The position numbers and the translations under genes are program-made. The notes below the pieces were generated by a model. The model saw nothing but the letters and a program-made list of their open reading frames with translations. It was not told where the DNA came from and did not search any database. Of a stretch of DNA of 64,000 bases, positions 54,782-63,641 are shown piece by piece. Numbering within the stretch: position 1 is the stretch's first letter; the number at the start of each line of letters is the position of its first letter. Origin of the DNA: Vibrio tubiashii (GTDB taxonomy: Bacteria > Pseudomonadota > Gammaproteobacteria > Enterobacterales > Vibrionaceae); the NCBI RefSeq assembly GCF_028551255.1, contig NZ_CP117030.1, positions 1,240,001 through 1,304,000 on the forward strand, in the 5' to 3' direction.

Positions 54782-56251
54782 GTGACAGCCGGCCAACTGC
54801 CAAAGGAAGCGAACGGGTTACAGCTCAACTTTTGTAAAACATTGGCGTGTGACAACTTTGGATTGAGTGAGGCACATCGTTACGTTGTGCAGCATGCTAA
54901 CCCTAAGCGACCTGCGATGGTATGTCGGGAATGTGGCGCTTTCCCCCCCTTACTTAATAACCAAGAAGTTCTCAATGAGCTTCATCGACTTCGTCAACTC
55001 CACAGTGACGGGCTTCCTGCTTGTCGCAACGACGATTGCGATAATTTTGGTTTATCTGTTCATACCCACAAACACCTCTACCATGCTTTTGGTTATAGCG
55101 GCGATCGCCAACGCTATCGTTGTAAATGTTGCCAATCGACCTTTGTCGACAAATGGTCTGGGGCTAACAAAAAACTTCAATTCCAAGAAAACCTCCTTGG
55201 TTTGCTTTTTATGGGCTACTCGGTACGCGAGATCTGCCGTAAATTAGAAATTAATCCAAAGACGTTTTATGATCACCTCGATCATATCGCGAGCCGCTGC
55301 CGACGTAAGCTCGCAATGTTTGATGCCCGCTGGGTGAATCACGCCGCAAGTTATGAGCTCGCTTCTTTCTATGTTCCTTTGCAGCCTAAAAGTAATAATG
55401 GCGTGCTGTGGATGGCAACGGGCGAAGCTCATAGTGGCTACATACTTTGCCAACACGTTAACTATTCAGCGGGAGAAGAGCCAAACGGGGATGTGGATCA
55501 TGATCCGTATCAATACCCTGCGCGTTTTGTCTCAAAAGAGCACTCTTCTGAAGCGAACATGCCTGCGCCTACCCCATCACCGGTGTTGCGAGAGCGAATT
55601 GATCAGCAGTATCAAACCATCTTGGCGAGGGGAAATGTTGAAGACCCTATGGGGAACCTCACGGTATTCAACTACCCATCTAAAGGAGCTTTAATTCGCC
55701 CGCCTTACACCTCGTATGCGCACTTTTTGCATGTACTCGATTTATGCCAAGATGATCGCCAAGTGTCGATCTATTTGCCGCAAGATCCTGTTTTGCGTTC
55801 TGCAGCGCTAAGTGTCTGTCTGCCACGCATTTTGCGTCAAAATATCGACCTTATGTATGTCGAAGAAGATAAAGGCTGGAGTGAAAACAACGCTATCGAC
55901 AAAGTGGATATCGTCCATATGGGATGGTGGCGAGACCGTTGGGCAATTGCGTCAAATCAAGATTCATCGAAAGGTATTTGTTACCTTGCTGGTCAAAATA
56001 ATCAACCAAAACAATGGTTACGCAGCGCATCCATCAGGCGCACTCAGTTTTATCAGCAGCGCTTTCAAACCCTGTTCGAGAGTTTTGTCAACGAACCTAG
56101 ACGCAAATTACGCCCGGGCGGCCTAATGCCTATGTTGGATATTTTCCGAGCTTGGCATAATTTGTGCTACCAAGATAAGACGGGGAAGACAGCCGCTCAG
56201 AATCTGGAATTGACTCAATCACCTTTGACACTGCGCGAGCTCCTTTCATAA
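54782..56251 (+). CDS. transposase-like zinc-ribbon protein, probably domesticated
   Basis: Protein of 489 residues with no signal peptide. Two zinc ribbons are repeated in tandem: Cys18/Cys23 with Cys48/Cys51, and Cys81/Cys86 with Cys114/Cys117, each having the same CDNFGLS sequence after the second cysteine. A helix-turn-helix follows (about 150-178, GYSVREICRKLEINPKTFYDHL). This layout resembles InsA-type transposase N-termini. The rest looks like an RNase H-type fold (VLWMATGEAHSGYILCQHV), but the usual first catalytic Asp seems absent. No inverted repeats or target duplication are visible, and the gene has host-like codon use. The start is a GTG after AGGGGGAG. I infer a domesticated DNA-binding protein; function unknown. 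Confidence 0.7.
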   Translation: MTAGQLPKEANGLQLNFCKTLACDNFGLSEAHRYVVQHANPKRPAMVCRECGAFPPLLNNQEVLNELHRLRQLHSDGLPACRNDDCDNFGLSVHTHKHLYHAFGYSGDRQRYRCKCCQSTFVDKWSGANKKLQFQENLLGLLFMGYSVREICRKLEINPKTFYDHLDHIASRCRRKLAMFDARWVNHAASYELASFYVPLQPKSNNGVLWMATGEAHSGYILCQHVNYSAGEEPNGDVDHDPYQYPARFVSKEHSSEANMPAPTPSPVLRERIDQQYQTILARGNVEDPMGNLTVFNYPSKGALIRPPYTSYAHFLHVLDLCQDDRQVSIYLPQDPVLRSAALSVCLPRILRQNIDLMYVEEDKGWSENNAIDKVDIVHMGWWRDRWAIASNQDSSKGICYLAGQNNQPKQWLRSASIRRTQFYQQRFQTLFESFVNEPRRKLRPGGLMPMLDIFRAWHNLCYQDKTGKTAAQNLELTQSPLTLRELLS

Positions 56252-56375
56252 TTATCAGTATTGTGACGAGTACCGTTAATCGATCGGTGTTTTGGCACTT
56301 TTAGTAGAGTTTAGCGCATGGCTATTCCTATAATATGTTGTGTGCCTACGGTAATAGCCTTAAAGGATTGATTCA

Positions 56376-57863
56376 TTGGATAAAAGCCAGCGACTTCTAG
56401 AGGTCGAAATAGATCAGCTAAAAAGCAAGGTCGAATCGGAGCCCGAAAAAGTTTGGGCAATCGCTGAGCAGTGTGCCGCGCGTTCTGCGCAAATCCTCTA
56501 CCCTGAGGGGGAGATTCAGTGTCTTATTATCATGTCTCGCTGTGCATGGTGTACTATGGAGTACCGCAAAGGGCTCAAGTACATCAAAGAGGCGCACGGT
56601 AAACTTAACGCCCTAGACACCGACGATCTACTCCCTGAAATTCTTCATATCCATGCCCTACATTATTGGGGGCAAGCGCGATACTACTCTGCCCAGCAAT
56701 ACTGGATCAACGCCTTAGAGCAATCAGCTTTGGTTGACGAAGTTGAAATTCAACTCGAATCCTTGATTGGTCTCGGGAATGTCTGGCGAATTACTCACGA
56801 ATATAATCTCGCCAAAACCACTCACGAGTTAGCCGTCATCGTAGCAAATAATGCTCGAATTAACTGGCTGGAAGGTAAAGCACGTATCCTACTAGCTTGG
56901 GATCACTACCTACTCAACAATTACGTAGAAATGCTGTCAGTCCTAGATGGTGCTGCCGAAGCGCTTAAAGAGCATCACGACAATACTTGGCAGGCAGAAG
57001 TTTGGGACTTTAGAGGCCTCGCTCTACTCGGTTTAGAGCGCGTCGAAGATGCAGAAGAAGCCACTCGTAAAGCCCATGAACTGGCGATGCGACATGACCT
57101 TGTGTGGATGAAAGCACATTCATTTATCAGCCGTGCCCGAGTCGAGTTACTGCGTAAGAACCCGCAAAAAGCAGCAGAACTGCTCATTCAAGCGGAGCAG
57201 TCAGCTGTCACATTTGACAATGGTGAGTTACTTTCACAAATCTGTTTTCAGCAATCTCGCGTCGCAGAAGAGTCTGGCGATTTCAAAACTGCGTTAGAAG
57301 CCTTCCAAAAATACCGTAAGCACTCAACCAATATGCTTAGGGAGCAAACCGCAAGAGTCAGTAACGACAAAGCGAGAGCCTCTAAACGCCAGCTTGAACA
57401 AAGAGCACGTAAACTTATCAATCGTATTCGTGGTCAGCATGAGTTTGACCCTGAGAAGCAGCTTAGCCAGATGGTGTCAGAAACCTACTGGTGGGAACAA
57501 CTGGTATTGTTTAAGACCGAGCTAAAGCGCTCGAATCATGCTGTGATTGTGATTCAACATAAAGATTCCAATTACCTAGATGTGTGTACAGAGCTAGCTC
57601 ACTCGCTCTGTAACAAGCAAGATATGCTGTCTCGCCTCAGCAGCGAGCGGTTAGGAATCTTACTCGCTGATAAAGGCGATGAAGCCGTCAACGTTTTCCA
57701 TGTATTAGCCAAAATGATTGAGATCTACCCTTGGCACAGAAAAGGATTGAGTGATGCACTGCCCAAAGTGATTTTCCAAGATATCCTGACATTCCCATTT
57801 ACCTTAGAGCAATTAGAAGACAGCCAGCAACAGGAAGAGCAGCATGGAAGCCTTACTCAATAA
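56376..57863 (+). CDS. TPR-repeat protein with degenerate GGDEF-like C-terminus
   Basis: Cytoplasmic protein of 495 residues. Residues about 20-330 are tetratricopeptide-like helical pairs (GLGNVWRITHEYNLAKTTHELAV, DFRGLALLGLERVEDAEEATRKAHELA). A basic coiled segment follows, then about 130 residues that line up with the GGDEF domain of the next gene, but the active-site loop reads SSERLGILLA in place of GGEEF, so it should not make cyclic di-GMP. The start is a TTG with AAGGA eight bases before it. It overlaps the next gene by 20 bases, so the two products are made together and may form a dimer. Confidence 0.75.
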   Translation: MDKSQRLLEVEIDQLKSKVESEPEKVWAIAEQCAARSAQILYPEGEIQCLIIMSRCAWCTMEYRKGLKYIKEAHGKLNALDTDDLLPEILHIHALHYWGQARYYSAQQYWINALEQSALVDEVEIQLESLIGLGNVWRITHEYNLAKTTHELAVIVANNARINWLEGKARILLAWDHYLLNNYVEMLSVLDGAAEALKEHHDNTWQAEVWDFRGLALLGLERVEDAEEATRKAHELAMRHDLVWMKAHSFISRARVELLRKNPQKAAELLIQAEQSAVTFDNGELLSQICFQQSRVAEESGDFKTALEAFQKYRKHSTNMLREQTARVSNDKARASKRQLEQRARKLINRIRGQHEFDPEKQLSQMVSETYWWEQLVLFKTELKRSNHAVIVIQHKDSNYLDVCTELAHSLCNKQDMLSRLSSERLGILLADKGDEAVNVFHVLAKMIEIYPWHRKGLSDALPKVIFQDILTFPFTLEQLEDSQQQEEQHGSLTQ

Positions 57864-59424
57864 AATTTCCGATTCTGGCTTAGATCCCTCTTCGGTATCT
57901 GGTGAAGAGGCGATCATTTTTTGGAATCATGTACGTCAACACGTGGCAACTTCACCTCAAGAAATCGCTCAGTGCTTAATAATCAGTGCAGAGTACCGTG
58001 TTGAGTTAAAGCAACTGCAAACCAGTATTGATGAACTAAAAGAAGCACTCGATTACTTATCACTGCCTGAAGACGCGGAACTAATACTGGAAGTGAGGAA
58101 TGGCCTCGCAGATAGGTTAGTCGAAAACGGCGACTTTCACGGCGCCTTAAATGAGTATATTAGCTCGTCAACCATTGCGGTAGATAGCGGTTATATTGAT
58201 GCTTATGTCCTTGCAGTTCTTGGTATGGGGAATCTTTGCGATGCCTATGGGGATCACAACCGCGCACTCAGGTACTATCAGAAAATAGACAGTATTGACC
58301 ACGCGATTAGCAGTCGCTCATTACGCCTACGCTATAAGCTCTATATGCTCTCTTGTTACATAGAGCTCAAACGAACGACAGCAGCGAATGACCTGATTAA
58401 AGAGTGTGAAGAGCTAAGTATTTTGGTCAGTGACAAAGTTCTTTCTGGGCAGATATTGCTCTACCAAGCAAAGCTCTTCAGGCAAAACAAACAACTCGAC
58501 TTAGCCATGCAGTCACTAGGCAATGTCCAATACTCGGCTGGTAACATACACTCTACTTGGCTCTCTAATATGATTCGCCTAGAGCTAGCCGCCTGTCTTA
58601 GTGAGCAGGATAAACCTCATATCGCCAACTGGGTGCTAGAATCAGCAAGGCGTCGAATCAAACTCTATGCCTCTCCTATTCTAAACCTTAAGTTGTGCAA
58701 CTCATTAGCTGAGATATGTGAACAAAAAGACGATTTTAAGGGCGCATTAGAATATCAAAAAAGCGCTTATCGCATCGAAAGCGATCTGATGAAAAAGATT
58801 CCAATTGGAGAGCTAGGAGCTAGCCAATTACGCCGCTTATCGCGCTTTGAGCTGCAATTAAAACTGATTCTTTCAGAACAAGAAAATAGAGAGCTGAAAG
58901 AGACCACTGAGAGCCAAAAACATACCGTGGCTCAGCTTCAGCAAGACGTGTTTACCGATCCTCTTACCTCACTGCATAACCGTCGTTGGTTAGATGTTAA
59001 GCTCAAAGACCTGCTGCTCCATGACGTGCCTTTTGCTTTGATGGTAGTAGACATTGACCACTTCAAATCGATTAACGATGAACTCAGCCATTTAGTCGGC
59101 GATAAAGCGATTGTGAATGTCTCTCATGAGCTGTCCGCTTACTTCAAGTTTCGTGGTGCTTCATGTGTACGTTTTGGTGGTGAGGAATTCTTGGTCATTT
59201 TAGAGCGCGCGACCTTAGAACAAGCTGAAATGCACGCCGAAAACTATCGTGAACGCATTTTCAATTTCGGTTGGCAAAGTATCCTGGGTGAACGTGGGCT
59301 AACTGTTAGTATCGGTATTACGCTTCACCGTGAAGGCGAGAATACCCAAAGAACCTTCTATCGAGCAGATAAAGCACTTTATCGCGCCAAAGCCAATGGA
59401 CGTAACCAAGTCTGTACTGAATAG
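57844..59424 (+). CDS. TPR-repeat diguanylate cyclase
   Basis: Cytoplasmic diguanylate cyclase of 526 residues. The first 330 residues are TPR-like helices (NRALRYYQKIDSIDHAI, DDFKGALEYQKSAYRIES), a coiled coil spans about 335-370, and the GGDEF domain follows with DPLTSLHNRR, VVDIDHFKSIND and an intact RFGGEEF. There is no RxxD inhibitory site. AGGAAGAG precedes the ATG inside the upstream gene. The TPR part probably receives a protein signal, possibly from its degenerate partner. A terminator follows. Confidence 0.88.
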   Translation: MEALLNKISDSGLDPSSVSGEEAIIFWNHVRQHVATSPQEIAQCLIISAEYRVELKQLQTSIDELKEALDYLSLPEDAELILEVRNGLADRLVENGDFHGALNEYISSSTIAVDSGYIDAYVLAVLGMGNLCDAYGDHNRALRYYQKIDSIDHAISSRSLRLRYKLYMLSCYIELKRTTAANDLIKECEELSILVSDKVLSGQILLYQAKLFRQNKQLDLAMQSLGNVQYSAGNIHSTWLSNMIRLELAACLSEQDKPHIANWVLESARRRIKLYASPILNLKLCNSLAEICEQKDDFKGALEYQKSAYRIESDLMKKIPIGELGASQLRRLSRFELQLKLILSEQENRELKETTESQKHTVAQLQQDVFTDPLTSLHNRRWLDVKLKDLLLHDVPFALMVVDIDHFKSINDELSHLVGDKAIVNVSHELSAYFKFRGASCVRFGGEEFLVILERATLEQAEMHAENYRERIFNFGWQSILGERGLTVSIGITLHREGENTQRTFYRADKALYRAKANGRNQVCTE

Positions 59425-59440
59425 CCTATCCTCTCTGTCT

Positions 59441-59471
59441 ACGCCTATGATGTTCAATTATAGGCGTTTTA
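59441..59471 (+). terminator. intrinsic terminator of the TPR-GGDEF pair
   Basis: ACGCCTAT and ATAGGCGT form an 8-bp stem with an 11-base loop, followed by TTTT. Confidence 0.82.
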
Positions 59472-59632
59472 ACTTTATCCCCCCTGCGTAACTACCAATC
59501 TCATCTCTGATGCTCTAACCATGTCATTATTGCTAACCAGATCAAGCAACAAACGCCTAATTGTTTGATTTTATTTCTATACTGATTAGAGCAGCTCACT
59601 ATTTTTAAATACTATGACCAAGGATTGTTAGT

Positions 59633-60022
59633 ATGTTTCTAGACTATTTCGCATTAGGTCTTTTGATCTTCGTTGCGCTGGTTATTTTCTACGGCATTAT
59701 CGTGATTCACGATATTCCTTATGAGATCGCCCGAGATCGCGAGCATCCACATCAAGATGCCATTCATTATGCAGGTTGGGTCAGTCTTTTCACCTTACAT
59801 GCCATTTGGCCATTTCTTTGGATATGGGCCACTTTATGGCGCAAAGAAAGAGGTTGGGGATTCAAGCGACTTGAAGAGGAGCAGCACGATATTCATCATC
59901 GTGTGGATGAGCTCATTGACCAAGTCAGTCAGTTGCAACAAGAAGTCACCGAGCTCAAACAGCAAAGCTTTTCGTCTTCAACGATACAACCTCAGTTTAA
60001 CCGCAATGAGGAGGAGCAATAA
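59633..60022 (+). CDS. DUF3302 small membrane protein (YiaW/YibI-like)
   Basis: Inner-membrane protein of 129 residues with two membrane segments (about 5-25 and 45-68) and a cytoplasmic coiled-coil tail (HHRVDELIDQVSQLQQEVTELK). The sequence IIVIHDIPYEIARDREHPHQDAIH and the WPFLWIWATL segment match the DUF3302 family as I remember E. coli YiaW/YibI, which is paired with a HlyD-type protein. The stop overlaps the next start (TAATG). Function unknown. AAGGA stands before the ATG. Confidence 0.85.
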   Translation: MFLDYFALGLLIFVALVIFYGIIVIHDIPYEIARDREHPHQDAIHYAGWVSLFTLHAIWPFLWIWATLWRKERGWGFKRLEEEQHDIHHRVDELIDQVSQLQQEVTELKQQSFSSSTIQPQFNRNEEEQ

Positions 60023-61152
60023 TGGATTTATTACTCATTCTAACCTATGCGGCGCTGTGCATTACCATCTTCAAAGTTTTCAATATTCCGCTCAATAAAT
60101 GGACCGTACCCACAGCGGTACTTGGGGGAGTAGTACTTATCGGTACGCTCATTTTATTGATGAACTACAATCACCCTTTTACCCAAATTGGTAATCAAGT
60201 TTATTCCACGACTCCTATTGTCTCTGGTGTACGAGGACGAGTCATCGATGTTCCTGTCGAGGCGAATAAACCGCTCAAGCAAGGCGAAGTGTTATTCACA
60301 ATAGACCCCCTCCCTTATGAAGCCGAGGTAGCGAAGAAGAAGGCGCAGATAAAAGAGGCTAGCCAAGGGGCTCTGGGGCTCGACTCTTCCCTTCAAGAAG
60401 CCATTGCGGCCAAGAACAAGGCCATTGCAGAGCGAGACAAAGCGAAGCGCGAGTTTGACCGCTATCAGCGTGGGTTCGATAAAGGGGCGTTTACTGAGCA
60501 GCAACTCGACACTCGACGTCAAGCCTACAAGGCCGCGGAATCTTCGGTTAATGTCGCGAACGCGAAAGTCGAACAAGCCCAATTGGCACTCGATTCAGAA
60601 ATAGGCGGCGAAAACACAACCGTTGCCCGTCTTATCGAAGAGCTGCGCCAAGCGGAATTCAATTTAGAGCAAACCATAGTGAGAGCGCCAACAGACGGCT
60701 TTGCTACCCAACTGGCTCTGAGACCCGGTGTGATGGCAGTTCCGCTTCCACTCGCTCCCGTTATGACCTTTGTTCATACCGAAGAGATTTTCTATACCGC
60801 TGCATTTAGGCAAAACTCTCTACAACGTTTACAGCCGGGCTTTGAAGCGGAATTTTTGTTTAGAGCACTACCGGGTAAGGTGTTTAAAGGCGAAGTAGTA
60901 GAGATTCTGCCTGCAATTGGTGAAAGCCAGTTTCAAGCTAGAGGCACTCTGTTAGGCACCGAGGCGCTAAGAACCAGTGGCAGAGTGTTCGCGAAGCTAA
61001 GAATCACTGATGACCTTTCTCCGTATCACCTCCCTTTAGGTACCGCAGTAGAAGTGGCCGTTTATTCTGATCAGTTCACTCATGTTTCGATTATGCGCAA
61101 AGTACTGATTCGTATGAAAAGCTGGCAGAACTATCTCTATCTCGACCACTAG
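60022..61152 (+). CDS. HlyD-family membrane-fusion protein (YibH-like)
   Basis: Periplasmic adaptor of 376 residues: two N-terminal hydrophobic segments, a first lipoyl half (PIVSGVRGRVIDVPVEANKP), a helical hairpin (about 95-220), the second lipoyl half (IVRAPTDGFATQLALRPG) and a beta-barrel domain. It ends in IRMKSWQNYLYL, a hallmark of the YibH/AaeA-like branch. Co-translation with DUF3302 is expected from the one-base overlap. No transporter or TolC-type gene is near, so the pump partner is unknown. A long inverted repeat after the stop probably ends the transcript. Confidence 0.88.
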   Translation: MDLLLILTYAALCITIFKVFNIPLNKWTVPTAVLGGVVLIGTLILLMNYNHPFTQIGNQVYSTTPIVSGVRGRVIDVPVEANKPLKQGEVLFTIDPLPYEAEVAKKKAQIKEASQGALGLDSSLQEAIAAKNKAIAERDKAKREFDRYQRGFDKGAFTEQQLDTRRQAYKAAESSVNVANAKVEQAQLALDSEIGGENTTVARLIEELRQAEFNLEQTIVRAPTDGFATQLALRPGVMAVPLPLAPVMTFVHTEEIFYTAAFRQNSLQRLQPGFEAEFLFRALPGKVFKGEVVEILPAIGESQFQARGTLLGTEALRTSGRVFAKLRITDDLSPYHLPLGTAVEVAVYSDQFTHVSIMRKVLIRMKSWQNYLYLDH

Positions 61153-61174
61153 AGCCTCTTGACCTAAGCAAAAT

Positions 61175-61217
61175 GACATCACCCAACGTGGGATTTGCTC
61201 TCCATTTGGGTGATGTC
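61175..61217 (+). terminator. long inverted repeat after the YibH-like gene
   Basis: GACATCACCCAA and TTGGGTGATGTC form a perfect 12-bp stem around a 19-base loop, 23 bases after the stop. No T-run follows, so factor-dependent termination or mRNA protection is possible. Confidence 0.6.
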
Positions 61218-61305
61218 TGTCCACCTCTTAAATTGTACCTTTCCATTTGCACACAAGGTATCCAGACGTCTAGCCCGTTATCTTTCCAAGCCATCGCTTA
61301 GGGGG

Positions 61306-61311
61306 TATAAT
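61306..61311 (+). promoter_or_regulatory. -10 box candidate of the ECF transporter operon
   Basis: A perfect TATAAT stands 90 bases before the start of the S-component gene. The -35 (TTTCCA at 61283-61288, 17-base gap) is poor, so an activator may be needed. I see no known vitamin riboswitch between it and the gene. Confidence 0.5.
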
Positions 61312-61400
61312 CGGCGCCTCACCGTTACAAGCGTATAAAACTTAATCAAAATAACCGCTTGTGAACTAAGTTCTTTAAAGATTTCGACGAAGGGTTATCT

Positions 61401-61949
61401 ATGAATCTTACGGCTAAAACCGTTGTTGTTATTGCAATTGGTGCTGCGTTATATGGCATTGGTGGTTTACCAATGTTCGGCATCCCTGTTTTTGCTAACA
61501 CTACACTTAAACCAGCCATGGCAGTCCTAGCACTTTTTTCTGTCCTTTTTGGGCCTGTTGTTGGCTTTTTAGTTGGGTTTATTGGTCACTGGGTCACCGA
61601 CCTTTTCGCAGGATGGGGCGTTTGGCTAACATGGGTACTAGGCTCAGGTATCGTCGGTCTTGTGCTAGGTTTCTTCCCAACGTTAACCCAAAATCGCCTA
61701 GCTGAAGGTCACTTTAATTTAAAAGACTTTTCACTTTTTGTCGTGCTCGCATTGTTTGGCAATATCATCGGTTATGGATGCTCAGCCTTCCTCGATACGA
61801 TTCTTTACGCTGAGCCCTTCACCAAAGTGTTCACTCAGCTTTCAATCATCGCCGCAGGAAACACCGTACTCATTGCCGTAGTGGGTTACTTTATTCTTAA
61901 ATCGGTTGCGAAACGCAATAAGCAAAGCCGCAATCTGACTGAGGCTTAA
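61401..61949 (+). CDS. ECF transporter S component (UPF0397 family)
   Basis: Membrane substrate-capture subunit of an energy-coupling-factor vitamin importer, 182 residues with about five or six membrane segments. The start [20 protein letters not shown] and the segments [19 protein letters not shown] and [17 protein letters not shown] match UPF0397 proteins. These are often annotated as riboflavin-type, but the substrate is not proven. The ATPase gene follows after six bases and the T component after that. Confidence 0.87.
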   Translation: MNLTAKTVVVIAIGAALYGIGGLPMFGIPVFANTTLKPAMAVLALFSVLFGPVVGFLVGFIGHWVTDLFAGWGVWLTWVLGSGIVGLVLGFFPTLTQNRLAEGHFNLKDFSLFVVLALFGNIIGYGCSAFLDTILYAEPFTKVFTQLSIIAAGNTVLIAVVGYFILKSVAKRNKQSRNLTEA

Positions 61950-61955
61950 TCATCA

Positions 61956-63641
61956 ATGACAATTGAATTTTCTGATTTCTCTTTTAGATATGAGTCACTG
62001 GATAAACCGACACTAAAACATATCAATCTAAGGATAGAGAAAGGAGAGAAAATCGTCATTATCGGGCCAAGTGGTAGTGGTAAATCTACCCTTGGTCAAT
62101 GCTTAAACGGGCTGATTCCTCACGCTATCAAAGGCGAAATTTCAGGGCAATTAACTCTAAACAGTCAAAGTATCTCAGAGCTAGACCTACACCATTACAC
62201 CGAGCAGATTGGCACCGTATTACAAGATACTGACAGCCAGTTTGTTGGGCTCAGTGTGGGCGAAGACATAGCCTTTGCACTGGAAAACCAGCTTGCTTCA
62301 AACCTTGACATGTACCCGCTGGTCCAGTCCACTGCAAAAATGGTTGAGCTAGAACATATGCTTGACCGCTCACCGCATGATTTGTCTGGTGGTCAAAAAC
62401 AAAGAGTATCTTTAGCGGGCATTTTAGTTGACGACGTAGATACCTTACTGTTTGATGAGCCTCTCGCCGCTCTTGACCCTAAAACGGGGCGCAAGACAAT
62501 CGAGATCATTGATCAACTGCATCAAGAGACAGGCAAAACCATCATCATCATCGAGCATCGCCTTGAAGATGTGTTGCATCGTCACGTTGACCGAGTGATC
62601 TTGATGGAGCAAGGTGAAATCGTCGCCGATATGTCACCAAACGAAATCCTCTCATCTTCTCTATTGAACAATCATGGCATTCGTGAGCCTCTGTATTTAT
62701 CTGCGCTTAAAGCGGCTCAATGCCCAGTGGATGCAAACCATTGTGCCTCCCTCAGCGCGATGCCCGTTGAATCGTACAAACCCTTATTTGCTCAGTGGCA
62801 AGCTCACCCTATCAACACAAATTTGAACAGCGACACTCTGCTGTCCATTAAGGGGTTAACCTATTCTTACGACGGCGAAAAAAATGCGCTTGAAGATGTC
62901 TCATTTGATATCAAGCAAGGTGAGTTCGTTTCTATTTTAGGTAAGAATGGCTCAGGTAAGTCAACCATTACTAAACTCATCATGGGCGTACTGAGTCCAG
63001 ACTCAGGCTCTATCTCTTTTCAAGGCCAAGACATTGCCACGTTATCCATTTTCGAACGCAGTCAGAAGATGGGTGTCGTGATGCAAAACCCGAATCATAT
63101 GATCTCTCATCATATGATTTTTGACGAAGTGGCATTTGGTCTGCGTAACCAAGGCTTAACAGAGCAAGAAATAGAAAAGAAAGTTCTTGATACTCTAGAG
63201 TTATGTGGTCTAAGCAAGTACAGAAACTGGCCAATCGAAGCTCTCAGCTACGGGCAGAAAAAGCGAGTTACGATTGCTTCAATTCTCGCGTTAGAACCGC
63301 AATTATTGATACTGGATGAGCCTACGGCGGGTCAAGATTACCGAAACTACACCTCGATGTTGGATTTCATCGGCAAGCTCAACCAAAGATTGGGTATTAC
63401 CGTCATCATCATTTCTCATGATATGCATTTAGTACTGGAGTATACCCACCGTTCGATTGTCATTTCAGACAGCAAGCTCGTGGCGGATGCTCCAATGACC
63501 GATGTGTTTACCCAACCAGAGCTATTGGATAAGGCTAACCTGACTACCACCAGCCTTTACGATTTGGCCGAAAGTTTAGAGGTGGAAAACAAAAACGCCT
63601 TTATGCAGTACTTTATCCAACAAGAGAAGAATGTCGCATGA
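61956..63641 (+). CDS. ECF transporter ATPase with two fused ABC domains
   Basis: Cytoplasmic ATPase of 561 residues made of two ABC domains in one chain. The first has Walker A GPSGSGKST, signature LSGGQKQRVSLAG and Walker B LLFDEPLAALD. The second has GKNGSGKST, LSYGQKKRVTIAS and LLILDEPTAG. In ECF importers the two ATPases are usually separate EcfA and EcfA' subunits; the fusion is the YkoD-type form. It starts six bases after the S component and overlaps the EcfT gene by four bases (ATGA). Confidence 0.92.
   Translation: MTIEFSDFSFRYESLDKPTLKHINLRIEKGEKIVIIGPSGSGKSTLGQCLNGLIPHAIKGEISGQLTLNSQSISELDLHHYTEQIGTVLQDTDSQFVGLSVGEDIAFALENQLASNLDMYPLVQSTAKMVELEHMLDRSPHDLSGGQKQRVSLAGILVDDVDTLLFDEPLAALDPKTGRKTIEIIDQLHQETGKTIIIIEHRLEDVLHRHVDRVILMEQGEIVADMSPNEILSSSLLNNHGIREPLYLSALKAAQCPVDANHCASLSAMPVESYKPLFAQWQAHPINTNLNSDTLLSIKGLTYSYDGEKNALEDVSFDIKQGEFVSILGKNGSGKSTITKLIMGVLSPDSGSISFQGQDIATLSIFERSQKMGVVMQNPNHMISHHMIFDEVAFGLRNQGLTEQEIEKKVLDTLELCGLSKYRNWPIEALSYGQKKRVTIASILALEPQLLILDEPTAGQDYRNYTSMLDFIGKLNQRLGITVIIISHDMHLVLEYTHRSIVISDSKLVADAPMTDVFTQPELLDKANLTTTSLYDLAESLEVENKNAFMQYFIQQEKNVA

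Noticed and set aside
54782..56251. Active insertion sequence
   Set aside because: No terminal inverted repeats or target duplication visible, and the expected catalytic Asp is not evident.
61312..61400. FMN or TPP riboswitch before the ECF transporter
   Set aside because: None of the conserved FMN or TPP core motifs is present.
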